A model generated the notes under the pieces. It was not told where the DNA came from. It was given only the letters and a program-made list of their open reading frames with translations, and made no database searches. A program made the translations under genes and the position numbers. From assembly GCA_018398765.1 (NCBI GenBank), contig JAHBMJ010000918.1, positions 103,382-116,470 of the forward strand: a stretch of 13,089 nucleotides of DNA, read 5' to 3'. This stretch comes from Chromera velia (lineage: Eukaryota; Sar; Chromeraceae). Shown piece by piece: positions 1 to 8,032 of this stretch (position 1 is its first letter; each line of letters opens with the position of its first letter).

Positions 1-621
1 GGGGGGGGGGGAGAGACAGACAGAGAGAGAGAGATCCATTCGATGTGATGAATGTGTCGCTGGTGGTGGTTGTCTCTCTAAGCGATCCACCCACTTTGGT
101 TCCACAGAGGTCTGCACCAGGGTTGGACACACACAGAGATGCATTAATAGATGTGCAGACTTGATAAGGAAGGGAAGGAGGGAGGGGCGGGAAGGGGCAA
201 AAAAGTGATACAAGTCGCCCTGCTATGTTCGGGCCAAAACGGGTGAAGCAAGTGCACATGCAATGAAACAATTCAGACGATCAACAAGCGCACGTGCAAT
301 GAAGAAAGAAAAAGCGGAAGAGCTAGACGAAGAGAAGGGTCCCACAACCACCTGATCGGAGAGCCCCTTCTCCCCGAGCAACCACTGCGGTTGGTTAAGT
401 GCCTCTGCATGAGAGAAACAAAAGTCCACCCAAAGGCATCCACACTCCCGACGGGCTCTCCTCAATCCCGTCCGACCGAGCACCTTTCTCCTATCCCCCA
501 ACCCTCCCTCAAAATTGATGTACAATGTCCACATGACCTTTTCGGCTCCAACACGCAAAGACCGAAGACATTGTTGGCGAACAGCGAAAGGAGAAGAGAA
601 GAAAAAGAACAACGAAATCAA
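1..621. other. 3' flank of gene A and contig start; no gene seen
   Basis: This stretch opens with a run of G followed by a GA-rich microsatellite to about position 34, which looks like an assembly end. The rest is the downstream flank of the minus-strand gene ending at 622. The open frames here are antisense extensions of the repeat array or start with non-ATG codons, and none looks like a real protein. A 14-nt near-direct repeat (GCACATGCAATGAA at 254-267, one mismatch at 290-303) is present. On the minus strand around 505-556 a frame reads C-V-x4-R-x-C-x2-C, faintly like the final repeat unit of gene A. It may be a decayed duplicate of that unit, but the match is weak. Confidence 0.6.
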
Positions 622-2770
622 TCATGGAGGGAAAGAAGAGATCTGCTTGCAAACGTGGCAGTATCGGTAGTCCTTTCGGTGAACACAGATGCCCCCCCCC
701 CCACAGTCCTTGCAGTAGTAGCGATGTCTGCCGTGCTCGCAGATGGCCGCCCCTCCACATTCCTTGCACTGAAAGCGCTGCCGGCCGTGCTCACATACGC
801 CCTTCCCCCCACAGTCCTTGCACTGAAAGCGCTGCCGACCGTGCTCACATATACTCTTCCCTCCGCACTCCTTGCATCGAGAGCGCTGTCGGCCGTGCTC
901 GCAGATACCGTTTCCCCCACACTCCTTGCACTGGCGACGCCGCCGACCGTGCTCGCAGATGCTTTTCCCTCCACATTCCTTACACTGACAGCGAATGCGG
1001 CCGTGCTCGCAGATGCTCTTTCCCCCGCAATCCTTGCACTGAGAGCGAATGCGGCCGTGCTCGCAGATGCTCCTCCCTCCACAATCCTTACACTTGTGTC
1101 GCTGCCGACCGTGCTCGCATATACTCTTCCCCCGACACTCCTTACACTGTGAGCGAATGCGACCGTGCTGGCAGATGCTTTTCCCTCCACAATCCTTGCA
1201 CCGCGAGCGAATGCGGCCGTGCTCGCAAATGCTCTTCCCTCCGCACTCTTTGCATAGATTTCGCTTCCGGTGGTGAGGACAAAGAATATTTCCTTGCCGG
1301 TTTCTCTTGACCTCTCCCGTGTGCTCTCTCTTTTTCTCTCCCCTCTTCACCCCAACGCAGCCACTGTTGCATTCTACACCGGAGAGTCTCGGAGGATGAA
1401 CCTGCTTGGTCACCCTTCCTTGCTCTGAGAGTCCCTTCCCTCCCTCCTTTGCCATCCTCCTTTCCACTCCCCCCTCTTCGGGATAACCACAGACTGCCTT
1501 CTGTCGACATGAAATGCCTCCATTCTGCAGTCCGAAGGAGGGAATGGCCGTGTCACATGAGGGACGGCTGTAGTGAGGAGAGGAGCAGTCCTGCAGAGGG
1601 ACTGACGCAAACGGATACGCAACTGTTACAACATTTCTCTCTGTCAACACCCCCTCTTCACCCCCTCTCCTCTCTGGGTGAGATTCAGGGACGACAATGG
1701 AAACAGAAGAGAGACGGCGGCGCTTCAGACCCTCACACACGGAAGAGCCCCTCTGCCCTTCTGATGAGGGCTCTCCGGTAACTGACTGACCAAAACCCGT
1801 CAGATCGCTCACACTCTCTTCTTCAGTCTGCCCTCTCCACAAACCCACCCCATTCCCTCTCTCCGTTCACGCTGTCAGACGCAAAGGCAGCAGCCTCAAT
1901 GGCATCGTCATCAAATTTCTTGTGCCTCATCCTCCCCCCCTTTACCTCAGGAGGATATGGATATCGGGAATCAGAGACACTGCTGCGCGAAGGAAAGTCA
2001 ACAGAAGCGACTCCCTCACAACCCCCCTGCTGTCCTGTCACTGTGCTTCTGCGAGCGGTGAAGGCAGTTTGAGACTGTGCAGTCACTGAACGGACAACTG
2101 AGGCAGCAGAGAGGGAGGTCTCATCGACCATCAGGTCGCGTGCAGCCGGACGGTCACCCCCGAAGTTTCCCTCCCTCCTCATTTCCCCCCTCCCCCCCTC
2201 CCTGTCTCTCTCAGTCTCCAACTGTGAAGAGACAGAGGCAGGATATTCCTGTTCGAGTTGCTGCTGCGCTAACGCCATGTCTTCCAATCTCAATGGAGTC
2301 ACTTGTGTCTCCCCATTTCCCCAACGCCCACCAAACAACGCATACCCACCACAGACGACCTCCACCTCCCGCGGCCCACACCCCAAAGGCTCCCCCCACA
2401 CGCACCCACAACACTCCTGATTTCGACCGTCTATAGGGGTTGCTGAGAGGGTTGAGGAGACGGCAGAAGAGGTTTTGACACCGTCTACCACCAATCCACC
2501 GTTGTCAAACGTCATTGATTGAAGAGTGTCGGACACTGGTCCAACAAGGGCAAACTGAAATCGGACTTGAGAGCCTGCGCTGTGACGCATCGGAAAGGTC
2601 ATCCACACGCCTGGGAAGGCAGGGTTCTTCACTCGATGGAGGGTGATACCGCGACTCGCATCCCACCCTCCGAGCTCAGAGCTGCTCCCGACAACCACCA
2701 ACGTCTGCCCCTCCCGAGGCTCCACCCCCGAACAAGCAAAAAGCACAACGCCCGTCTCCGCCTCTATCAT
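622..2770 (-). CDS. Gene A: CBM20-like starch-binding protein with C-terminal Cys/His 18-residue repeat array
   Basis: The start ATG is at 2770 and the stop TGA at 622. Exon 1 (2770-1946, 275 codons) begins with a CBM20-like domain, about residues 7-110. It shows the family's VVVGSSSELGGWD signature (binding-site Trp at W36), a PGVW strand and a QVRFQFALV strand. The second sugar-binding Trp of classical CBM20 domains is not evident. A low-complexity Ser/Gly/Glu linker follows. The repeat half lies in another frame, so I propose a phase-0 intron at 1945-1591, giving about 597 residues. A one-base indel between about 1823 and 1867 would also explain the frame change. The C-terminal half holds about 12 units of C-x2-C-x5-C-x-H-x6 and ends in SSFPP. 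CBM20 domains bind alpha-glucan, and the Cys/His pattern suggests metal binding; the overall function is unknown. No signal peptide is seen. Gene B at 4255 is a head-to-head paralogue, and the matching N-termini support this start. Confidence 0.72.
660..1281 (-). repeat. 54-bp tandem repeat array (18-residue Cys/His units) in gene A
   Basis: About twelve tandem units of 18 codons each encode C-x2-C-x5-C-x-H-x6, with a core such as CKECGGKSICEHGRIRSR. The first unit (ILCPHH...) and last unit (ICVHRKDYRYCHVC) are divergent caps. Cys1, Cys4, Cys10, His12, Gly13, Arg14 and Arg16 are nearly invariant, while positions 15, 17 and 18 vary (I/Q/R/H; S/H/C/R/F/Y; R/Q/K/Y). The period is a multiple of three, so other frames on both strands also stay open; those are shadows. 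A zinc-knuckle-like fold is inferred from the Cys/His spacing only. Confidence 0.9.
1591..1945 (-). other. Proposed intron of gene A
   Basis: Going down the minus strand, CTGAG|GTAAAG at 1950-1940 is a strong donor that follows a complete GAG codon. TCCCTCTGCAG ending at 1591 is a good acceptor with pyrimidines before it, and it also falls between codons of the repeat-encoding frame. Removing the 355 nt joins the CBM20 frame to the repeat frame and bypasses the stop at 1823-1825. Other acceptors in the same frame are possible, so the exact 3' border is uncertain. Confidence 0.5.
2169..2202 (-). other. G-quadruplex-prone G-tracts in gene A linker
   Basis: On the minus (coding) strand this stretch has a series of G runs of 3-7 bases separated by single A or short spacers, meeting the usual pattern for a G-quadruplex. 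It encodes Gly/Arg/Glu-rich linker just after the CBM20 domain. The gene B linker region carries a similar tract at 4471-4505. Confidence 0.5.
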
Positions 2771-2974
2771 CTTGACAGTGAATCAGATCCGTTGTAGGGC
2801 AAACACAAAAGTGATATCTGCGCGCACATCAACAAACAAGTCGAATCGCGCATCTGCATCGACCTTCCTGTGACAACGACTGAACGTTACAACGCAGAGC
2901 TCGAGCAACAAAGTCATTGCGCGCGTCTCCCTCAAAGCGCTCTCACTCACTGACTTGATTTGATCCGTTTGAGA

Positions 2975-3474
2975 GGACGACAATTGAGCGTGTCAAAAGG
3001 AAGACACAATCAAAGACCTCAAAAAGGCAGCATCAGAAGCGGATGAAGTCGAGGAGCAGCTGAGCGATCCACTCACGCACTGGTGACTGTCTTCGATCTC
3101 CCGTTCAATCGATGGCAGGCAGACAGGGACTGATCGTGCAAGAGCTCTAAAAGCAATTCGACGTTCTGGACCGTAGAGATCAAAGGCCCGTTTCTCGAAA
3201 ACTTCAATCAACCAGAAACCCAAGGATCGCACAGGAGTGCATCGAACGAAGTCTGTTTTACGAAGGAAGAAGAAGATGCGTTCAGGCCATTAATTGAAGC
3301 TGCCGTGCTTGGCTTTTCTGCCCAAGGCTCTCGCAAGCAAGCAATCCAGTCTGACTGCTTGAAACTGCGCAACAATGAAGCAAACTCCTTCAGACAGGAA
3401 CTGAATTCATCACACTCTCGCACAACTTCAGTTTCAAGCGAAATTCAAGGAGAGACCATGAGAGACCTCCAATG
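2975..3474. pseudogene. Coding-like stretch of unresolved strand, possibly a decayed gene fragment
   Basis: On the plus strand a frame is open from a TGA near 3138 to the TGA ending at 3474 (about 112 codons) with protein-like composition, including TKEEEDAFRPLIEAAVLGF, but has no ATG near its beginning. A second short frame at about 2988-3085 reads TIKDLKKAASEADEVEEQLS, which resembles coiled coil, and lies in a different frame. On the minus strand two overlapping frames cover 3423-2993 and are also plausible. No family was recognised. It may be a broken gene, exons of an unannotated gene, or chance. Confidence that it ever coded is low. Confidence 0.2.
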
Positions 3475-3510
3475 ACCTCCATTGACCTCCAGCATCCGAC
3501 AACAGAGACG

Positions 3511-3599
3511 GCATGCATGCAATGGCATCGCGAGCGCGCACTGCATGCGCACTATTGCGCACTGCATGCGCACTGCATGGGCCCGGACCCGTTATGCAT
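3511..3599. promoter_or_regulatory. TGCATGC motif cluster between genes A and B
   Basis: TGCATGC occurs at 3514-3520, 3542-3548 and 3563-3569. Related cores are GCATGC at 3511, TGCATG at 3574 and ATGCAT at about 3594. The middle copies sit in a repeated GCGCACTGCATGCGCACT context with about 21-bp spacing. TGCATGC(A) is an established target of some ApiAP2 transcription factors in apicomplexans; that such a factor acts here is inference. Confidence 0.45.
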
Positions 3600-4254
3600 G
3601 GTGCTTCATGGTGCTTCCTTATGCTTCCTTCAATGCCAGGCGTTTCTGTCTTCCACTTCACATCTTCAAGTGATCATCGGATCAAAGTACAATCAGAGAT
3701 TCAGAGTCCGGTTCCATGCCACAGATCGATCTCGAAGGAGTCGCGAGTGGTTCCTTGGAGAATCATTTCGCAGCACAAGAATCAGAGAGACGGTCTGAGA
3801 ATCAGACTGAGAATTGAACACCGAGACAGCAGGCAGGTCCATTGCAAACTGCTTCGGCAGGGACGGACAGGACCTGTCTATCGATACTTCCTGCAACGGT
3901 GCATGATTCCTCGTGCTTTTATTCTAGATCGAGTACATAGAAGAGAGCCAGAAGTCTGACAGGTTTTTGTCGTCGGTCCATCTGCTTGTCCTGCTGCCAA
4001 CAGTCGGTGATCGGGCTGTCGCCTTCCCAGCTTCAAGTTGAATTTGATCGAGGCACCTGTGGTGAGTGACATCAAGTTCATGATTTGTCTTCTTTGCAAC
4101 TGTTTAGGTTGCATATAAAGCTTTCTCAAGTTTGTGAGTTTGCGAATCTGTGCAGGTGATCGTCAAATCAAACGATCGAGGCAGCAGGAAGCCTTGTTCC
4201 TTCTTAACACCCATTTCCTGACATTAAGACCGTCTACCTGTCTGCATTGGCACA

Positions 4255-6002
4255 ATGAAGGGGTTCATCGCCTTCATTGCACATTGCCCGGAGGTGCGAG
4301 AGAATCAACGCGTTGTGGTGGTGGGAGAATGTCCTGAGCTGGGTGGGTGGGAGTTGGGTGGTGCGTTGTCTCTCGCCCCTACACCGTGTGGGCGTCCTTG
4401 GTGGGTGTCGAGTGAGGTGGAGGTGAATCTCCCAGAGTCCCCTATGGGTGTCTCTGGAGATTTCGTGAATGGGGTGGGGGCGGGGGGGGAGGTTGGGGGG
4501 GTGGGTGTGTCAGATTTGAAGTTTCGACTGCTTGCGATTCCGAACGATGGCGAAGAGGTTCAGGTTCCCTACCCTGGCAACCTCCTATGTCTTGAGCCGC
4601 TGAGGGGAAGCGATTTCCGTATCGTGCGTCTCGTTAGTGCGCCTCTTGTTGTTGATTGCTCTTCAGTCGGAGAGAGGGGTGTCAACACAATCTGTGTCGG
4701 TGCAGAGGGAGGAGGAGAGCATCAGAAGAGGAAGGTGGTTGGGGTTTCGGTGGAATGGGGGGTCCCTGAGAGCGTGCAGCTCGCTCTTCTCCCTCTGTCC
4801 ACGTATAGACAGACGGAAAACCCGCAGCATGATGACCTGTCTGCCCGCCCGTCAGAGATTGCGTGTCCGCATTCCTCAGAGGGGAGGAAACAAACGAATT
4901 CCAGAATTATAAAACCAGCCAATGATTCAGACAGTCATGACACCTCGAGCATCCAGTCGGCTGTCTCCCGTGCCACTTCCCCAGAGCAAAAAGTCCTTCA
5001 ACGCCCAGGGTTCCCATCCGCCAAAGTGGAGAAAGAGGAGCGACGGTATGCGGACGGCTCAACGTTTGCCGTGAAGCGTCGTCGCTCAGAGAGTGACCTC
5101 GCTCAGATAGAGGCTGACGAGTGTGATGAGGTGTCTGGCTGTTCCGGTGAGAGAAGGGGGGTTGCTTCAAGAGAGAGTGGGGGGGGCAGCACTTTCTTGC
5201 GGGAAGAGAAGCAGCGTCGGTTGACTGTTTCTCTTTCGGACTCCGCTCCTCTCTCTTCTAAGATGTGTGGAGGGAGGGGTGATCCGATCGCTGGAGGGAA
5301 AGCGGTTCTGTCCGAGAATGATCGTCGAGGGGGAGAGGGAGGAGAGGTGAAGAGGGACCGGCATGGCAAGATTCTCTGCTTGCATGGACGGATTCGCTGC
5401 ACGTGCAAGGAGTGTGGTGGGAAGAGCATCTGCGAGCATGGTCGGCAGCGATATGCTCACAAATACCCTTCCCACCACAATCTTTGCACCGAGAGCGAAG
5501 GCGACCGTGCTCACAAATGCCCTTCCCTCCGCACTCCTTGCACTTGTATCGCTGCCGACCATGTTCACAAATACTCTTCCCACCACAATCTTTGCAGCGA
5601 GAGCGAAGGCGACCGTGCTCACATATGCCCTTCCCTCCGTGCAAGGAGTGCGGAGGAAAAGGAATTTGTGAGCACGGCCGACAGCGCTCTCGATGCAAGG
5701 AATGTGGCGGGAAGGGTATTTGTGAGCACGGTCGGGAGCGACACAAGTGCAAGGAGTGCGGAGGGAAGGGCATTTGTGAGCACGGTCGCCTTCGCTCTCG
5801 GTGCAAAGATTGTGGTGGGAAAAGTATTTGTAAGCACGGCCGGCAGCGCTTTCAGTGCGGGGAATGTGGCGGGAAGGTTATTTGTGAGCACGGCCGGCAC
5901 CGCTACTTTTGCAAGGAGTGCGGAGGGGGGGGCATTTGTGTTCACCGAAAGGACCGTCGATACTGCCATGAGTGCAAGCAGGTCTCCTCTTTTCCTCCTT
6001 GA
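4255..6002 (+). CDS. Gene B: CBM20-like Cys/His repeat protein, paralogue of gene A, with rearranged array
   Basis: The ATG at 4255 aligns with the start of gene A. Residues 1-130 form a CBM20-like domain with VVVVGECPELGGWEL (site-1 Trp W32) and DLKFRLLAI; the second binding Trp is again not evident. A long Ser/Arg/Glu-rich linker follows, then GEVKRDRHGKILC and the repeat array, as in gene A. The array is sense in the 4255 frame only to about 5453. From about 5454 to 5639 the repeats are reversed, and from 5640 to the TGA at 6000-6002 they are sense again in another frame, ending KQVSSFPP. Unspliced, the 4255 frame stays open to 6294 but the protein after residue 400 is an antisense and frame-shifted reading of repeats. 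Splicing, pseudogenisation and misassembly are all possible. The probable role, as for gene A, is glucan binding plus a Cys/His module; function unknown. Confidence 0.6.
4471..4505 (+). other. G-quadruplex-prone G-tracts in gene B CBM20 region
   Basis: Five runs of three to eight G separated by one to four bases lie inside the coding strand and encode a Val/Gly-rich loop of the CBM20 region. They meet the standard G-quadruplex pattern and are also hard to sequence, so the local frame deserves caution. The reading frame is nevertheless continuous across them. Confidence 0.6.
5454..5639 (-). other. Inverted block of Cys/His repeats inside gene B
   Basis: Read on the minus strand this block encodes normal units in an open frame: GICEHGRLRSRC, SICEHGRQRYKC, GICEHGRLRSRC and a partial GICEH. 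It is built of two about 108-bp double units. The junctions lie at GCGATA|TGCTC near 5454 and CTCCG|TGCAAGG near 5639. Simple re-inversion would leave about 5 residues missing at one junction and about 6 at the other, so the event was not a clean flip, or repeat material was lost. Junction positions are approximate to a few bases. Confidence 0.85.
5469..5821. repeat. Perfect 79-bp inverted repeat with 195-bp spacer in gene B
   Basis: Positions 5469-5547 are the exact reverse complement of 5743-5821, with further imperfect pairing outside. The arms encode the same Cys/His units on opposite strands, centred on GRLRSRCKDC. A transcript through this region could fold into a long hairpin. Perfect identity over 79 bp implies recent copying or inversion, or an assembly join. 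Confidence 0.9.
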
Positions 6003-7440
6003 TGCATTCGTCTTCATGTTCTGCTTTCTTCACTATCTCATGTCCGTCAAAAGTCGTTGCCCCCCTTTTTCCCTTCCTTTCCTGTTGGGAGTCCCGACGA
6101 AATCTGTGCATCGATCTGTGTTCAGTGAAAGGAGCGTCCACTCTGCCAGGAGTGCCTCAATGTGGCCTCTTCTCTTCCTCCTTCTTTGTCTCCAGTTTGA
6201 TGTTCTGTTTCCTTTGTCCCCTTCTTTGTCTGTTCCTGTACGCATGCAAGATGAATGGATGGGGGCAGGAAGGGGTCCTCCTCGATCTGTCTGACAGGGA
6301 AAGGGAGATGAGGCGGTGAGTGCTCACAGTCTAGTTCAGTGGTGCTTGCCGTCTTTGTGTTCGTACGTGCATTGTGCGCAGGATTTCGGAGTGAGTAGGT
6401 GTGTTTGTGTCCGTCTGTTCAGTCTGCCCTCTTTCCTTGCTTGCCTCGATTTTGCGTTCCTCTACCCTCAGATATTTCGACCCTCGATCTGTCTCTCTTT
6501 CTCTTGAGCTACTTGCTTGTATGTTGTGCTCTCTTGGTCTCTGTCTCTGCTTTTGTCATCGGATAATGTAGGGGGGCAGAGTCAGAAGAGCCGCAGAGAC
6601 GGGAAGGGGAAGAGAGGCATGTTTCTGGAAGGAGAGAGGAAGGGCGACGGAAAAAATGACAGGCCAGGGGAGAAAAACAGATGTCCCACGAGATTGCAAA
6701 AAGCTTCGGAGTGCGTGAACATGCAGCAGCGAAACGGAAGTTGGACGGGAACTCAGGTTCAGATTTGCCAGCTTCCACTGGAGGTGGAAAGAGAGAAGGA
6801 TCGAAGTAGTGGGTAGAACTGGACGGATGAAGGATCGAGCGAGGAAAACAGATTGTGGGGTTGTGCAGTTTGTACCTGTAGACTCCAATAAGCAGTACTA
6901 AGCAGGAAAAAATGTAGTCACCTCTTCCTTGCGCTTCGTCCCCTATCTTTCTTTCCCCAAAGGCTCTTCAAACTGTTCTGACAGTGTTGCCTTGCATTTT
7001 TCTTGCGCCTGGCTGGTCGTCTCGTGTAGCGGGAATTTCTGGTTCTATTTTCTTCCTGTTCGCCTCTATCTGCTTTCGTTTTCCTCTTCCTATGTCTTCC
7101 TCCTTCCCTTCTTTCTTTTCCTCACATCCCCTGCCACAACCCGTCTTGTCAATTCGCCTTTTTCGGCATACACTCTTCCTATACTCTTCGCCTCCTTGGG
7201 CTGTGAATGTGCTCAACCGGGCCCGGGTGCTGCTGGTTTTTGTTGGAGATGATTGATTTCATAAAACGAAGAGGCAGGGTGGGAATCATTTTATCAAGAC
7301 CATTTAAGACCAAAAGACCAAAATTCAGCAACTTTGCGTGTGCTTTCTCCTTTGGGGGAGGGCTGCTGATCGAGCTTGTCTTTTGCCAAATGTTGGACGT
7401 CTTGAAAGCTAGGCCACTAGTCTGGGCGGACGACGATGGC
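6003..7440. other. 3' flank of gene B with decayed duplicate of its last repeat unit; otherwise no gene seen
   Basis: Positions 6114-6183 resemble 5934-6002, the end of gene B, at a spacing of 180 bp. The copied frame would read ICVQ, stop, KERPLCQECLNVASSLPP against ICVHRKDRRYCHECKQVSSFPP, so it is a degenerate copy with a stop codon. Pyrimidine-rich tracts follow, especially about 7040-7140. The open frames here give low-complexity Ser/Phe/Leu translations without recognisable domains. I see no supported gene, tRNA or other RNA. Confidence 0.55.
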
Positions 7441-7784
7441 GTATGATAATAATGATGATGATAAATAATGAACCAAAAAATTAGTTAATGACAGTCGCGG
7501 TATGCATACCATGACTCCATGGCATCCAGGCGAAACCCCATAGGCGAAACTAGAAGCGAAAGTTGAAACTGCGAAACTAGTTCATAATAAATGAAAACTG
7601 ATCTCTAGACTGATCTAGATTCTAGAAAGTGACCGAGTTCAAAAGTTTTATGAATCGATAATACGATTGTGATTCGATGTTAAATTGATACGCGTGATTT
7701 TAATTTCATGAACATATGATTGTCTATGCAGGATTATAGGGCTGGGAAAAAGTTTATTGAAAAAAGGTTCAAATCTGAAAAAGT

Positions 7785-7844
7785 GAACCTGTTGAACCTG
7801 TTTTGAGCCTGTTGAACCTGTTGAACCTGTTTTAAACCTGTTTT
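7785..7844 (+). repeat. Short tandem repeat of GAACCTGTT / GAACCTGTTTT units
   Basis: Six head-to-tail units of 9 or 11 bp: two 9-mers GAACCTGTT alternating with the 11-mer GAACCTGTTTT, one 9-mer variant GAGCCTGTT and a final AAACCTGTTTT. It is a minisatellite-like array with no coding context. Confidence 0.85.
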
Positions 7845-7983
7845 GGAGGCCAGACGTATGGCCACTGGCATAAGGCCGGCCAGGCCTGCGCCGCCCGCGG
7901 CCCATATAGGTGAAATAAGGAGCCGGAGCCGCACGCACAGCAACTGTCCCCAGCTGGTTCAATCTATTGTGTCGGACAGACGC

Positions 7984-8032
7984 ATGTCAGCATATGTCAG
8001 CATCATATGTCAGCATGAAAACTCATGCTGAC
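7984..8032. repeat. Triple ATGTCAGCAT direct repeat followed by a 10-bp hairpin
   Basis: ATGTCAGCAT occurs at 7984-7993, 7994-8003 and 8006-8015. The last copy begins a perfect stem, GTCAGCATGA at 8009-8018 pairing with TCATGCTGAC at 8023-8032 around a 4-nt loop AAAC. No adjoining gene explains it. Confidence 0.7.

Larger units (their letters stand above)
2771..4254. promoter_or_regulatory. Divergent intergenic region between the paralogues A and B
   Basis: This 1.48-kb region separates the two start codons and must hold both promoters and 5' leaders. I could not place a TATA box or transcription start. It contains a TGCATGC cluster at 3511-3599 and an ambiguous stretch with open frames on both strands at about 2975-3474, each given separately. 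From 3660 to 4254 I see only short imperfect repeats (for example GAGAATCAG around 3777-3813) and no supported gene. The context of the gene B start has A at -3 (cacaATGaag). Confidence 0.5.
5377..5990 (+). repeat. 54-bp tandem repeat array in gene B
   Basis: The same 18-codon Cys/His unit as in gene A. The first cap is ILCLHGRIRCTC and the last is ICVHRKDRRYCHEC. Sense units run 5377-5453 and 5640-5990; the block between is inverted. The last units match those of gene A unit for unit (GRQRFQ, then GRHRY, then the divergent cap), whereas the interior units differ. This indicates shared ancestry of the ends and turnover in the middle. Confidence 0.88.

Noticed and set aside
660-1281. Regular repeats suggesting a CRISPR array
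   Set aside because: The units are contiguous and coding with no unique spacers, and the contig is eukaryotic.
660-1281. EsV-1-7 type Cys/His repeats of brown algae
   Set aside because: That motif, as I recall it, has C-x4-C-x16-C-x2-H spacing; here the spacing is C-x2-C-x5-C-x-H with an 18-residue period.
391-1310. Long plus-strand open frames across the gene A array
   Set aside because: They are antisense shadows. The 54-bp period keeps all frames open, and only the minus-strand frame shows the ordered Cys/His pattern and conserved terminus.
5258-5806. A separate minus-strand repeat gene inside gene B
   Set aside because: Only the inverted block has the Cys/His pattern on this strand; the flanks are shadows, and no start or conserved terminus is present.
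6003-6294. C-terminal extension of gene B to the stop at 6294
   Set aside because: The frame reaching 6294 is not the repeat frame downstream of the inversion; the conserved SSFPP terminus and stop at 6000-6002 match gene A.
6929-7256. Hydrophobic small proteins in the pyrimidine-rich stretch
   Set aside because: Ser/Phe/Leu-rich translations are expected from pyrimidine-rich DNA; two overlapping frames look equally good and neither has a domain.
7648-7962. Minus-strand frame with TGSTGSTGS
   Set aside because: It is produced by the CCTGTT tandem repeat and lacks any other protein-like feature.
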